From Gnetum montanum (Eukaryota; Streptophyta; Gnetopsida; Gnetales; Gnetaceae), in contig MNCI01002813.1 of assembly GCA_015680685.1 (NCBI GenBank), positions 124,001 to 188,000 of the forward strand: DNA of 64,000 nucleotides. Direction: 5' to 3'. The notes beneath the pieces were generated by a model. The model saw only the letters and a list, made by a program, of their open reading frames with translations, was not told the origin of the DNA and did no database searches. Of the stretch, positions 42,820-55,255 are shown in pieces (within the stretch, counting starts at the first letter, position 1; each line of letters starts with the position of its first letter). Both the position numbers and the translations under genes were made by a program.

Positions 42820-45800
42820 ATGTTTCTCTCCTTAATATTGGTCCATGAGGGCAGCTCCCATGAAAGGGTAGAATTTTTTGCTTCCCCTAAAGCAATGGTG
42901 ATCTGAGGAGTAGGGGAATTGGAAACCACTAGAGAGCCTTCAAAAAACTTAAAAGCATCCTCTATGTTAATTCCATTTATAGCCATATCTAATTTTCACC
43001 TTCCTATGGACTCCTTGTATAGCCATTGCAAGTCACTTTCTCTTTTAGCCTTGTATTTCTTCTTATGGTCCTTTTGTGCTTGGCCCCACACAAGGACCTA
43101 AGGATAATAGTCCCTTAAGTCTCTAACCTTTCACACCAGTAGGTCCATTTGTAGTGTTTGTTTAGTGTTGTTTCTAGCTAGAGAAACCTTACCATGGATG
43201 GCATTCTAGTAACGTGACCATTCAATCTCCTTAGTTCACAAGAAGTATCTATTAGCCACGTGGGCTTCTAGAAACTCCTTGCAGTCCATAAGGTCTTTGA
43301 TCTCCTTAGCCTACCACTTGGTTTCCTTTTCCAATGCTACAACCCTTTACCATAGGAATTCATTACAGTGTTGGCATTTCCATGAAGTACTAGCACATGA
43401 GAGTACACATGTAGTGGCATTCTTGCATACCCTTCATGGAACATTCTCCACTTGAGGGGGGGTAGTGTGGACAACTTGTCAAGCTCAATGGTGTGACTAG
43501 GATCCTATCCAACCTTGGACATTGCAAACAATATAACAAAAATAAATACATAAAAATAGTAAAAATAAAAAATGGCCTAAAAATACTTTAAACCACTAAA
43601 ATCATAAAACCATAACACATAAAAGACCATGAAACCAAAAATGACAAAGATGAATAAACAAAAAAATAAATAAGGTAAAGCATGCTAGAGTCCTTACCAA
43701 CATCAAGAGTAAATTTTTTGTAACTGATCAATCATGTCTTCAACCATGCCATGTATAAACTTGATTTTGTCAGGAACTTCCATCCATGGTTTCATTTGAA
43801 ATGCAGAGGTATATGCTTCTTGGTGAGGTTTAAGCATGACAACAAGTAGAACCATTAACTAAGGATCATGACCAAATTCCAACATGAAACTATAAGATAC
43901 AACACATAAGAAAAAATCCATAAGTACTTTGAGGATCATTCAAGATGATAATGGAAGGTTCACCAAGCTATGAATCTTCAAATATGAAATTAAAGACATC
44001 CAATGTGGCATTGGATAGAGCTTCATCCTCATGCTTCTTGGGCTTCCCATTCTTGTTGTTTGCCTACAAGAACAAAAAAGAAAAAACCATAGAATGAACT
44101 AGAATAAAATGATAACATAATCATGTAATATAAAACATAGATAAAAAATAGCTTTAAAAAATGCAAATGGACCATACCTGTAAGCACATTATGTGCTTGG
44201 CCAAGTCTTATGAGGAGCCTCTTTTGTGCCATCTCCTCCACCATAGGCCTCTTTAACTTTGGTCTAGTTGCACCATTAGCCTCTAAATGCAATACCTTGT
44301 CCTTCTTAGCACTTCCAAGGGTAACTTGGGGTTGAATCCCCATGTTTCCAAGGGAAGGACAATGTGCATCACTAAACCTCCTAGTGATAACAGACAGTGA
44401 ATCCCCCATATCCTCGACTAGTGGGTTTTGAAGCAAGGCTAGAACAATATGTTTCACCCAAGGTTTTGAGAATTGGAATGGATTATGAGTTACCCACTTT
44501 CCATCCTTCTTCACCATCAAGAATTGCATAAACTTCCTCAAGCATGCAGCAAAAAATGAAAAATGCATGTGAACTATCATCTCAAGGTTGATGCAAAAAT
44601 TTTGGATTTCCTCTCGTAGCCCAAATACCAAGTGATCAACTCAATTGAAGTTAGCATCTTTACTATGGAAATTTTTCATGGTCCAAGCTTGTTGAATGCC
44701 AATAATATTTTTCTATGACAGCAATGTGGGAAACACCCTAGAGAAAAACAATGGATATAACTCCTTACCTCTATGACCTGGCATTGGTCTAGATGCAATC
44801 CATCATGATCATGATGAATGCTAAGACATTTTTCTATCTCCTTCCTATGGCCCACCTCTTTGTCTACTTTGGTGAAAACCTTTATTTCATCACGAGAGAT
44901 GCCAAAGAGGTTGCTAAATGTAGAATCATTAATGGCCAAGGTGACAAACGCACCTTGAACGTGGATGATGAATTTCTTGACTTCTTTATCAAAGGAGTTG
45001 ATGACATTCACCATCTTAGGGGTAAACATGGTTGGGATAGGACACATAAATAAATCAAGAAAACTTGCATTGGCAATCCTCTTGTAGATATCTCTAGGTG
45101 CTTGGCTAGCCAACCAATACTACACTAGATCTACCTCACCCCACTTGAGGATAAGTGTCTCCTCTGCACATCTTGAAGTGATTATGGAAATAGTGGATTT
45201 TTCCAGAACGTCTACAACACAATGAAAACAAACCATTAGGTTTTGCATAGGCACATCATACAAAACTAGAAATAAGAAACATAAATAATTAAAACTAAAC
45301 TTATAGCCACACCACTAAAACTAGTTAAACACTTAAAGCCAAAGCAATCCAACAACTACACTACTAGAAAACGTTCACACTGTATAAATAAAAAATAAGA
45401 AAAAATAGTTAAAAAAAATACAACTTTTATTTTCACTTACTTGATGAAGGTAATGTGAGGATCTTAAGAGGTATACCTGTATGTGTGCTTAAACCTAGGA
45501 GGCCCCACCAACTATGAGCCATTCTATTAGCCAAGCACTTGAGGTAGGTTTGAGAGTAGCATGAGGTGTACCTTCTAAAGTCATATTTTAGCTATTCCAA
45601 CACTAGGAGCCTCACTATTAGACTTATGGCAAAAACCTCCAATGCTTTGTGGGCTAAGGGTAAGATTTGGTCACACTTGATCAATCATTGGTCATCTACC
45701 CTATACCTGCAGCATGTAAACCAAACAAAAATTAATAAACCCATGTTTCCTAGTGAAAATAACAAATAAAACCAAAAACTTAGGATTATACTTACCCCTC

Positions 45801-46230
45801 CAAATGTTAGAAAGTGCTAGGAGGATTTTGGAACAAGATGTGAACACAATGACCTATCATCAACATGTTGTTGCCATTGTACTAAATAAATTCAGGCATA
45901 TCCCAAATTTGGGATAACATACATGTGCCTAGAGTGCACATGTCATCATGAGTGTCAGTGTCATCAATCATGAACTTTATGATGAGGTTGGTAGAATGGG
46001 GTAGCAAGGTCTCTGCAATAATGGCTACAGTATCTAATGTCAAGCATGACCATAAAATCACACTAAAAATCTAAAGCAAGAAGTCTAAGAACTCTTTGGT
46101 CCCTAGCCTAAACTAGAGAGAACTATGATCCAAGATCATATCAGAAGGTAGACTATTGGATCCTAGTATATTTATGTAGCATAACAGGCCAACTAGCTCA
46201 ACCACAACTAGGATGGACTTAAAGAAGGCC
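42820..46230 (-). pseudogene. antisense multi-exon gene inside element D, homologue of the E1 gene
   Basis: Minus-strand exons matched to E1: exon 2 46230-45796, exon 3 45706-45477, exon 4 45211-44178 (one frameshift near 44650), exon 5 44063-about 43930, exon 6 43889-43698, exon 7 about 43515-42820. Splice phases at exons 2/3, 3/4 and 4/5 equal those of E1, and acceptors such as TTGTGTTGTAG are kept. Shared residues include LCYIN and EFLxFLL in exon 2, NxxxFxxLFGI in exon 4 (E1 FTDLFGIPSDDL, D FSNLFGISRDEI), FPDK/VPDK in exon 6 and SWTNIK/RWTNME in exon 7. Introns do not align. Exon 8 was not found. Confidence 0.82.
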
Positions 46231-48439
46231 CTGCATAACCAATATATAGCCATTAAGACACTTCATGTAAGTAAGAAAAATCTAATAAATTTTAAGAAAA
46301 AATAACAAATAAAATGTCAAAATTATCATACAAAACCAAAGAAATTAAATTCAAGGCTGAAACAAGAAAAATCCAAAGTTTAAACTATTGACCCTTTGCA
46401 TATAAAAATTAAGCAAAAAAGTAGATAACCTGTTGACAAGGATGGCAATTACATGGTTGAGATGTGTAATAGAATTACAAAATTTTATGAAAAGAATTAA
46501 AAATATGTAAACTAGCCTATAAAAAATTCAAATCCATCACTAATGGCAAAAAAATAGCTGTAAAAATTTCAACTCAAAATTAATGAAATTTTACTTAGAA
46601 CTCCTAGTTTACGGTGAAACAACTATAGTAAAAACTCTAGGAAGGCTAAGCAAAAATTTCACAAAAAAAAAACTTCTAATAGCTATTGGAGACCAACATG
46701 AAACATGTAAATAGCCATTAAAATCCTTAAGCATAACCATTAAAAACATAGATAGTACCAATGCTACTTATATAGTTCGAGAGGCTTGTAGTTTCAGCAA
46801 CTAAAATTGCAATTGTGTAGGATAGTCGACACAAATGTGAAATGATAAAATTTTACCAAAATTTATTTTCTAGGTTTAGGAAATGTAAATATATAAAATA
46901 TAGAAAAAATTCTAGTGCAACATTTGCCAAAAAAAAAAACTTAGAAAAATTAACAAAGCAACCTAGAAACATTTTAAATTGTTTTTATAAAAACCCAATT
47001 TGCAGTGATACAACTACATGAAACCTTAAGAAAAATTATGGAATATTTCAAAAGCTAGTGAAAAACCATAGTCTTAAAAATTATCAAGAGGCTAAGATGC
47101 TGACTAAAAATTATTACAAGTGTCAATGCTGCTAATCTCAAACAGGTAAAAATTGAAAATATCACTGTACACAGGTCCATGAAAAAATTCATAAAAAATC
47201 AACCGTAGATCTGAAATCAGTGGTTCAATCACCAATGAAACTAATAAACAACATAAAAAAATCCTATGGCCATAGAAATTAAAAATTTCATACCAATTTC
47301 TTATAAAATAATTGAGAAATGGTGCTACTTTTTCAATAGAAAATAGTGAAAATGCATAGAATGGCTTGAATAAAAAATTCAAAAATTGGCATGGGAAATT
47401 CCTAAGTCAAAAGTAACAACATCAACACATTGGCACAACCTAGATACACCATTCAAGCCATTCAAGACCAAAATTTACTTAACCTATAAGCTTGGCCAAT
47501 CCAAATTGCCTACAAATCTTGCCTCAAAACTCATAAAGAATAGTGAAACCAAGATTCTTGGCAATCATGCTAGTGGAACCTTATCCAATGATGGGCCATG
47601 GAAAGTAAGAAATACCTTTGGAAAAAATGTCTATATTTTCTAGGATTGGGTACTTTCTTGAAGAGCCTCTTCTCTTTGACATCTTGGATAAGTAGTTATT
47701 AGAACCTTTGAGTCTTCTTCTTCTTCAAGCAACTGCACTACCACTATGGTAGAAAATGACAAAAAAATGTTGGAAGAGAATGGGATTAAAGAAAAAAAAG
47801 TGTTCTAGAAGCCTTGATCCTAAGCATTTACTACAAGATATGGGCTAAGAAAAATGATTTGGACAAAATTACAATGTGAAATGTATTCCCACACATATGC
47901 ATTAGTTCAAAAAATTCTATGTTCAAAATACTTACACAACTACTATTGAACTCCATGTTCATAAAAGAAAGGTAGGAAATACATTGGGTTTGTGTGGTGT
48001 TTAGTTCCAAGTAATCATTTAACCTTGGGTGATCCCCACAAGGCACCAACCAAGTAAACCACTAAAAATCATAGTATAATGGAATTTACAACCTCTAACA
48101 AAAGATACATTAGGGTTGATGCATGAATCTAAATTTTAAATATTGGGATGGGTTGCAAGCTATAATAATAGATAAGGTTCTACCTCCTAGCCATCCATAA
48201 TCAACCAAATTAAGCCTTGTACCAAAATTAGGAATCAAGCCTGGGCACTGAAGAATTATCAATGCTTAAATGATAAAAAAAACACCTAGAAAGGTCATTC
48301 CAAGCAAACCTAAACTAGCCATGAGTAAAGAAACACTAGAAAAAATATATTTGCAAGGAATTATGATAAAATACATCAACCAAACCACCAATCAATCTTA
48401 AAAATACTAAATCAATCCTAGAACTCTAGCCAAAAACTT
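46231..48439. other. protease-RT gap of D, upstream of antisense exon 2
   Basis: A/T-rich, mostly unassigned. A possible antisense first exon begins at ATG 47682 (MSKRRGSSRKYPILENIDIF), which resembles the basic start of the E1 protein. Its splice phase does not fit cleanly, so I do not claim it. E1 has only about 0.3 kb between exons 1 and 2, so extra DNA has probably been inserted here. Confidence 0.4.
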
Positions 48440-49830
48440 CAACAGCTCTAGAACCTTCTAAAACTTGGTAAGAGATCTCAAAATTCATAATTTTTAGAAA
48501 GGTATGTTGGTAGGAGCCAAAAATATTCTGAATACCATATCTTTGAAGGGATTAAGCATCAAAGAAACTAATGAAGCCTTCAATAGCTTCCAAAATTGCA
48601 AACCCTAGTCTTGGAGCCTTCCTAGAGCTCTTGGTAACCATAGAACCTCAACTGATAAGCCTAAAATAAGTAAATACTCATCCAAACATCAAAAGTGAAT
48701 TGGGATAGACTAAAGATATGTTTTCCAACATATATTTTGTGGGAAAATCTAATAATGAACCAACCACTAGTCAAATCATCCTTGGAATGACTCCATTTAA
48801 TCCTAGAACCCTGTTGAAGTATTTGACAAGCATCAAACCTTGAAATATTGAGTTAAAAATAGTTAAAATCAATACTCTCCTTGAAAAATACTTTGGAAAC
48901 ATCCAAATATAGATTGGAAATCATAGTTTTAAGGGCTTAAATGACCTCCAAAATTAACAATTTTATGCCTAAACCCTAGCCATGGACCCTAGTGCTCTTG
49001 AAAGCCAAAAATAGCCCAGTTGATTGACCATCAAAACTCCATGGAAATCAAAATTCCTTATTAAATATGTTAATTTATGCAAAAAATATTCTAGATAGCA
49101 TGTCTTTGATTTGTAGTGTAGTTTTCATAGCCTTAAAACACTTCAAATGGCCTAAAATTTGATTAGGAAAGCTTGGAGAAGCCTGAAACTTTGAATCTTG
49201 GAATTAGCTACCATTTGGCCTTGGTTTAAGCATGAAAATTAAAATTTTCATTAAATATATGTTGGATACATGCAAAGATATGTTGGCCAATGTATCTTCT
49301 AGGTCTTTTTTTTTGAATTGATCTTACATCTACTCATTCTAGCCTCCAAATGATCATCCCACAACTGTAACACTGATGTGCTACCCTAGGAGACTCTTGG
49401 AGTCAAAATTGCATGCTTTACATCTCATGGAATCAATTTTATTTTAAATATATGTTGGGGCTTATTAAATATATTTTGGACAAAAAATATTTCATGCATA
49501 GGTAGCATCCATTAACTTCAGGAGTTTAAATCAACACCAAAATTGAAAAATTCCTATTCCTAGTCCACTAAACTAGCATTTGAAGAACTTAGGATGCTGA
49601 AATTGGCCCAAATAAAATCTAGAAATCACATGGATAGAAGATATATTGGAGCTTATAGAAGATATTCTAGCTAGCATATCTTTTGATAGGGCCAGCATGT
49701 CTTTTCAAGAAGGCTTCATTTTTACCTTCATACAGCCCCAAAATGACTTCCCTAGGTGCCCAAGCTCTCTCATCAACCTTGTAGCCCTCCACCATGGTTT
49801 GCTAATGCCTAAAACTGGAAAAATGTGACA
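48440..49830. repeat. degenerate tandem array, about 190-200 bp period
   Basis: A block with words like AAATATATGTTGG, AAAATATTCTAG and TAGCATATCTTT recurs near 48500, 48700, 48890, 49070, 49260, 49450 and 49640. Between blocks lie CCTAGNNNCTTGGAGCC-like stretches. Units are strongly diverged. The array lies in the sense intron of D, with no counterpart in E1. Confidence 0.5.
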
Positions 49831-49889
49831 CCAATTGATCAATATTCATAATTTTTTATCACATGTTTTCCACCTTGGTTGGTTTGGCC

Positions 49890-50450
49890 TTGTTCCATTG
49901 TGTTTTAAATGGATTTTACCTTACTATGAATTATTGACCTTCATTGTCATATAATTTGATGTCATTTGGATTTGATTTCATCATTTTCCCATCATTTGGC
50001 CTAGTTCCATGAAATGTTTCTATCATTTGGCACCATTTAACCTTATTTGGATTGATTTAGCATTAGTTGATATCATTGGACATTAGTATGACATTGTTTG
50101 ACCTTGCTCAACATCATTTGATGGGGATAAACCATCATTTGGCTCTCATTTTGCCTCATTGGTTATCATTTTTCTTTATTCTACATTATTTGGCCTTTAG
50201 TTCATCTTATTTATCTTAGCTTCTCTTCTATTACCCTTGTTGACCTTGCTTTAACCTTGTTTGACACCATTGAGTGGGGTTCAACCATCATTTGGTCCCC
50301 TTCAACCATCATTTGGCCTTATTTTACATATTTAAGTCTTTCTTTCATCCTACGTACTTTAAACTACCTCTTAAAACCTTTGTTGACCTTGTTTAAACCT
50401 TATTTGACCATTGATGTAATGTATTTTGGCTTATTTATGCATTATTACTA
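49890..50450. repeat. degenerate CATTTGGCC / TTGACCTTG short repeats
   Basis: The words CATCATTTGG, CATTTGGC and TTTGACCTTG recur more than ten times at 20-60 base intervals, with no fixed period. It reads like a decayed minisatellite. It lies directly before the candidate sense acceptor of D. Confidence 0.5.
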
Positions 50451-50530
50451 GAGTATTTTGCATTGATTCAACATTATTTTCTCATTTTATCACACAAATG
50501 CCACTTAATGTGCTTATGGTTAATGTGTAG

Positions 50531-52160
50531 TATTGGATTATAGAAACTTGGAAGCAAATTAGTTTACCATTGAAACTAAGTTGGCCTCATGGTGATGTTG
50601 AATGATTCATTAATCTCAATTACTTAAATCTTGAACCTGAGAGCCCAATCAACCACATAGCCTCCATAGAAATGCCTCTTGAATGGCTGAAACACCTAGT
50701 TAAAACCCTTGACCTTGAGGCTAGCAACATTACCAAATACTCTCTAGTTGAGGTTCCTATCACAACACACAATGATGAGGAGAAAACACTAAAATTAAGT
50801 TCCTTACTAAAACCTGAATAGGTTCAAGACATCACCCAGGTCCTCCAAGATAACATTAAGATCTTTTCTTGGTCATATGAAGATATGCTAGGCCTTGACC
50901 CATGTCTAGTGCAACACAACATCATACTAAACCCTAGTATTAGGCTAGTTAAGTAAAGTTTTACAATATTATATCATATTTAACCTTGGTAGTTTGTGAT
51001 GAGATCATAAAAATTGTATCAAGATGGTTTCATTCAAGCTATCAATGTTACATTGATTGGGAGTCTAACATAGTGGTAGTCCCTAAGAAAAATGGGAGTA
51101 TAAATATTTGTAATGATTTTTGAGACTTGAATAAGGAAACTATTAAAGATATCTTCCTTTACCTAGTATTAACCAACTTATCAATACTATGATTAGACAT
51201 GCCTTGTTATCCTTCATGGATGGTTCTCAAGATACAACCAAGTTAGGATTAACCCAGAGCATCAACTTTGTATGATCTTCATGACCCCTTGGGGAATATT
51301 TTCCTACACCATGATTCCCTTTGGTTGAAAGAATGTAGGCATAACCTATCAATGAGAAATGACCTATATCTTTAGTGATTACATGCTAGGTTTACTTAAT
51401 GACTATGTAGATGAGATAGCTATCAAATCTAAAATGGCTAATGACCACACAGATGACCTTGACTTAATGCTTAAATAATGCCTTAATACAAACTCAAGTT
51501 TAATCCTAAGAAGTGTGTCTATGATGTTAAAACTAGTAAGATGCTTGGCTTTGTAGTGTTTGAGGTAGGAATACCTGAAGATCATGATAAGGTTAAGGCC
51601 ATAACCAACTTAGTAGTGCCAACTAACCTTAAGGAGCTTTAGGGACTGGAAGGTAGATTGCAATTTATCCATAGGTTCATCACCAATCTCACAAATATGT
51701 TATAGCCCATGCAACACTTGCTTAAGAAAGAAGTTCGCTATGAGTGGATGGATCAATGCTAAGAAGACTTTGAAAACCTTAAGCAAGAGTAATCACAACT
51801 ACCCATAGTTTATCTACAATAAAAGGATAAATTGTTTTACATCTACCTTGAAATATTTGACACATCCATAATCTTTCTACTCTATCAAAAATGAGATGAT
51901 GAAGTAGATATGCCCATTTACTACCCAAGTCATGCATTAATACCTATGATACTCGATACACGAAAGTGGAGAAGTATTGTCTAGCCCTAGTCTTCTCATG
52001 GAGGAATTGGAGATACTACCTCTTTATGAGCCAACGTAATGTTATTTGCAAGGATAATGTGATTAGATCCCTAATTATTAATATCTATAAAAGTAGCCAA
52101 AAAGCCCATTGAAAAGCCATAACAGTTGAGTTTAACCTACTTTACATCTCCCAAGTTTCA
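50531..52160 (+). pseudogene. pol: reverse transcriptase and RNase H of element D
   Basis: Coding starts exactly after TGTAG at 50526-50530, with no nearby ATG, and reads through to IFSWSYEDMLGLDP (50860-50905), as in E1. Broken RT follows (GFIQAINV, DQLIN-like, FMDG, FMTPWGIFSYTMIPFG), and the catalytic motif is YVDE at about 51402 where E1 has YVDD. RNase H remains as KYCLALVFSWRNWRYYLF (51968-52025). Confidence 0.82.
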
Positions 52161-52862
52161 ATGAAAGGTCAAGCAATAGCAGCACAACTCACAACTTCCC
52201 TAGTGGAAGATCATGTAGCCATTGATCCTGAATTCCCTTATGAGTATGTTAACATTGTCAACAAAGTACTTGAGGGCTATGAGGCTATTATGCACTTCAA
52301 CAAAGCTTCAACTACCCATGGGACCAATGCTAATACCATCATAACATCACCTTCTATTGTTATCCAGCCCATATCTTACTATTTTCAATTCCCATGTACC
52401 AACAACATGGCAGAGTTTGAAGGATTAATTAGGGTGTTGGTTGTAGTTCATGGCCAAGGAATCAAATGCTTGATGATAAAAGATGATTCATAACTTGTAT
52501 TTAATCAAGTGACATAGGTTTATGCATGTAAAGCCAAACATTTACAATTTTATTATGACCTATTTAAGAAACTAATGCAAAAATTTACAAACATTGGTAT
52601 CCAACATATACCCTAAACCAAGAACACCTTAGTTGATGTAATTACAAAATTAGCCCTAAGTGTGGTACTTGATGTGTTTAGCAAGTTTCCTTCCTTAACT
52701 ATGAACTATGCTATTTCCATTACATAGGAAATTGAAGGTACCTCCATATCCACTATTAATACCACTCTTCAAAAAGAGTGGTATGATGATATAAAGTGCT
52801 ACCTAATGCATGGTGAACCTTGGTAGGGCATGAATACTTCTCAAAAGGATTTTGTACATAAA
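52161..52862 (+). pseudogene. second RNase H of element D, cut off at the integrase start
   Basis: Reads MKGQAIAAQLTTS, then MHFNKASTTHGT, NNMAEFEGLIRV and IKDDS; the first catalytic Asp is Asn as in E1. Similarity to C is high until CTTCTCAAAAGGATTTTGTA (52835-52855) and stops at 52862. Integrase and the 3' LTR of D are missing. Confidence 0.8.
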
Positions 52863-53499
52863 GGAAATTTTGATTTCTATTTAGGGTGTAGTTTGCTTAA
52901 TTATTTTTTCCATTTTACTATTTTTGTCCAATCACAGGTTGCGGTGAACTCATGGCCTGGTTTCATTTGAAATTTATAGGGTTCACAAGTCATGATGTCT
53001 TCATTGTCAAGTCACAACCAAGATTTTCTGGGGCTCATAGTGGGAGTTTAGTTGGGAACAAGTCACATTAAGTGTGCATTACAGTCGCAATTGTTGTTTT
53101 AGCTTCTACTTGGACACCAAGGCTAGGGTGAGTGACAACCAGGTTGCAGCCCACTCATGGTGAAGGCCATAACCCCACCACAAATCGTGGGTAGGTTGTG
53201 ACTTGGAGAAAAGGGAAGACCATGAGCCAAAATCAAGTCATGATGGTCTAGTAAGGTATCTAATGAATTGTGAAAGATGTACAATGACTAATTCAATTGA
53301 TAGGTGCACCCCTGGGCTATGCATTGAGATAAATATATGTCTCTGTAGTTGTGGTTGTGCTGTATTTTAGGAAATATGTTGAGAACAAGTTAGAATCCTT
53401 CACCACAAGTGGTATGTGTGCTTGTTGGGGCTATTATGTGTGTCTTGTTATATGGCATGCATGTTTTATAGGATCATGATGCATAAGTTGTTGTGACGT
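52863..53499. other. unassigned DNA between D and the LINE fragment
   Basis: No gene is seen. Words such as GTCACAACC, GGTTGCAG and ACTCATGG recur loosely (52940-53180). I cannot say whether the D truncation came from a deletion or an insertion here. Confidence 0.4.
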
Positions 53500-54720
53500 T
53501 AGGCTTGTTGTATACATGATATCTAGATATGCCTTGTGATGCATTTGGTATATCATAATTCCTATTAAAATAAAGCATAAAGTGGTAGAAGTTAGTCAAT
53601 GAGGTTATAGGATCATGTCCATTAATATCATCTTTGGGAAAACACTATTAATATCTTTAGTGTTTATGTATGTCAAATTGATTTGAATCATCATGTTAAT
53701 AGGATCTTTTGGGATTCTTTGGATAGGCTTATGCAACAAATCCCAAAACATGAAGGTATACTTCATGAACGAGATTTCAATGGGCATATGAGAGCAACAA
53801 GCATAGGTTATAATTAGGTTCATGAAGGGAAAAAATTAAAATAGAAACATGAAATAAGGGAGTCTATACTCAAGTTTTCTTAGACCTATGATCTTGCAGT
53901 AGCTAATACCTATTTCAAGAAAAGAGCTGAATACTTGGTAACTTTTAAGAGTGGACACAACCTAAAACAAATAGACTACGTCATGGTGAAGAAAATATAT
54001 TGAAGAACTTGTAAGAATTGTATATTCATTCTAGGAAAAAGCCTTACAAATAAACATAAATTTATAAAAAGGATCATCACCTTGAGCCATAGTACTCACC
54101 TTGCTAGATGAGGTCTCAGGAGCAACCAAACATAAACTTATGGTCCCAAATTTGGCTTTTAAGAGTTAAGCAACACAAATCATAGGAAAGGAGTACCTTG
54201 TACCTTGAATAAAATGGTAAAATCTTAAAGTCAAAAAAATTATCTTGATTTAAGAATTGATCACTCATAAAAAGATGTAGTTGACACCATTTTTTGTGGG
54301 CAAGGCTAGGATAATTATGATGATAATTACTCATAGAAAGACCTTGGGATTTGAAATCAAATTCAACTGATAGTTGGATTTAAATGAAAAATTGTATCAA
54401 GAGGATAGAAAATAACATTCCTCATATATGAAAAGGGAATAAATATAGATGATAGTAAAGATCATGGCAAAGAATATAGTGAACAAGACTAAACTTAGTA
54501 CTTTTGATATCTATATGAGAAGCTAGAATGTAAGGAAGATAAAGAGATAAGAATTGAAATAAGATGGGAAATAGTATTGAACATATCAAAGATACCAAGA
54601 TAGATGAACAAAGAATTTTTTTGGAACAATGTCAAAATCTATTTTTAAGGGCTACTTGATGAAGAATCACCAGAAGAATGAAGTTGATTGCATTGAAATA
54701 AACATTGGAATATTTGAATC

Positions 54721-54758
<38 letters not shown>

Positions 54759-54870
54759 AAGTAAGAAAATCTCTTACAAAAGTAAATAATAATAAAATAA
54801 TAAGCTTATATGGTATTCTCTATAGAGGTTTGGAAATTGATGAAGCCCAAAATTCACCCTTAATACGTTG
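53500..54870 (+). pseudogene. RTE-type LINE fragment: endonuclease and start of RT
   Basis: Plus-strand reading KHKVVEVS, YRIMSIN, IFWDSLDRLMQQIPKHE, RDFNGHMRATSIGYN and YDLAVANTYFKKRAEYLVTF, then HNLKQIDYVMVKK (about 53575-54000). This is the order of plant RTE-clade LINE endonucleases, where the canonical motif is GGDFNGH. Weaker similarity continues to YFKGLLDEESPEE (54640) and EVRKSLTKVNNNK, where the RT domain would begin. Both ends are missing. It is interrupted by a TA microsatellite. Confidence 0.75.
54727..54752. repeat. (TA)13 microsatellite
   Basis: Perfect TA dinucleotide run of 26 bases inside the LINE fragment. Confidence 0.95.
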
Positions 54871-55255
54871 TGCATATGGATATACGTATGTGCAGCTCCT
54901 TTTGTGGTTTTGCAATCAATGCATAGACACATATATGCATACAAATTTTAAAAATATGTCTATAAAAATGCAACCTAAAACACTAGAAAAGATAAGTTTC
55001 ATTAGTTATTGCTAGAGTCTTGGAGTTGTACCATGTGATTTCTTATCAGCTGGCAAGTGCTCACAATGTGTATGTATTGAATAAATTGATGAAGTCTTTA
55101 TTTGAGTGGTTATGCCTACATGTACTCATGTTCAACAATAATGATCCATATTGATTTTTTACATATTGCAACATTTTGACTTTACTTTAATTTATATTTT
55201 ATGTTATGTTTTCCATGTAATTTATTAGTATAATTTCCTACAATGTTTAGTTTTA
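54871..55255. other. unassigned A/T-rich DNA
   Basis: No gene or repeat recognised between the LINE fragment and element E. Confidence 0.4.

Noticed and set aside
47600-47682. First exon of the antisense gene in D (ATG at 47682)
   Set aside because: A basic start resembles E1 exon 1, but the apparent donor gives phase 1 where phase 2 is needed; not claimed.
26822-52862. C and D as parts of one interrupted element
   Set aside because: Order is pol end, LTR, primer site, gag, protease, RT; a single element cannot have pol before gag.
53605-53823. Minus-strand 72-codon frame
   Set aside because: Opposite the LINE endonuclease, which has recognisable motifs on the plus strand.
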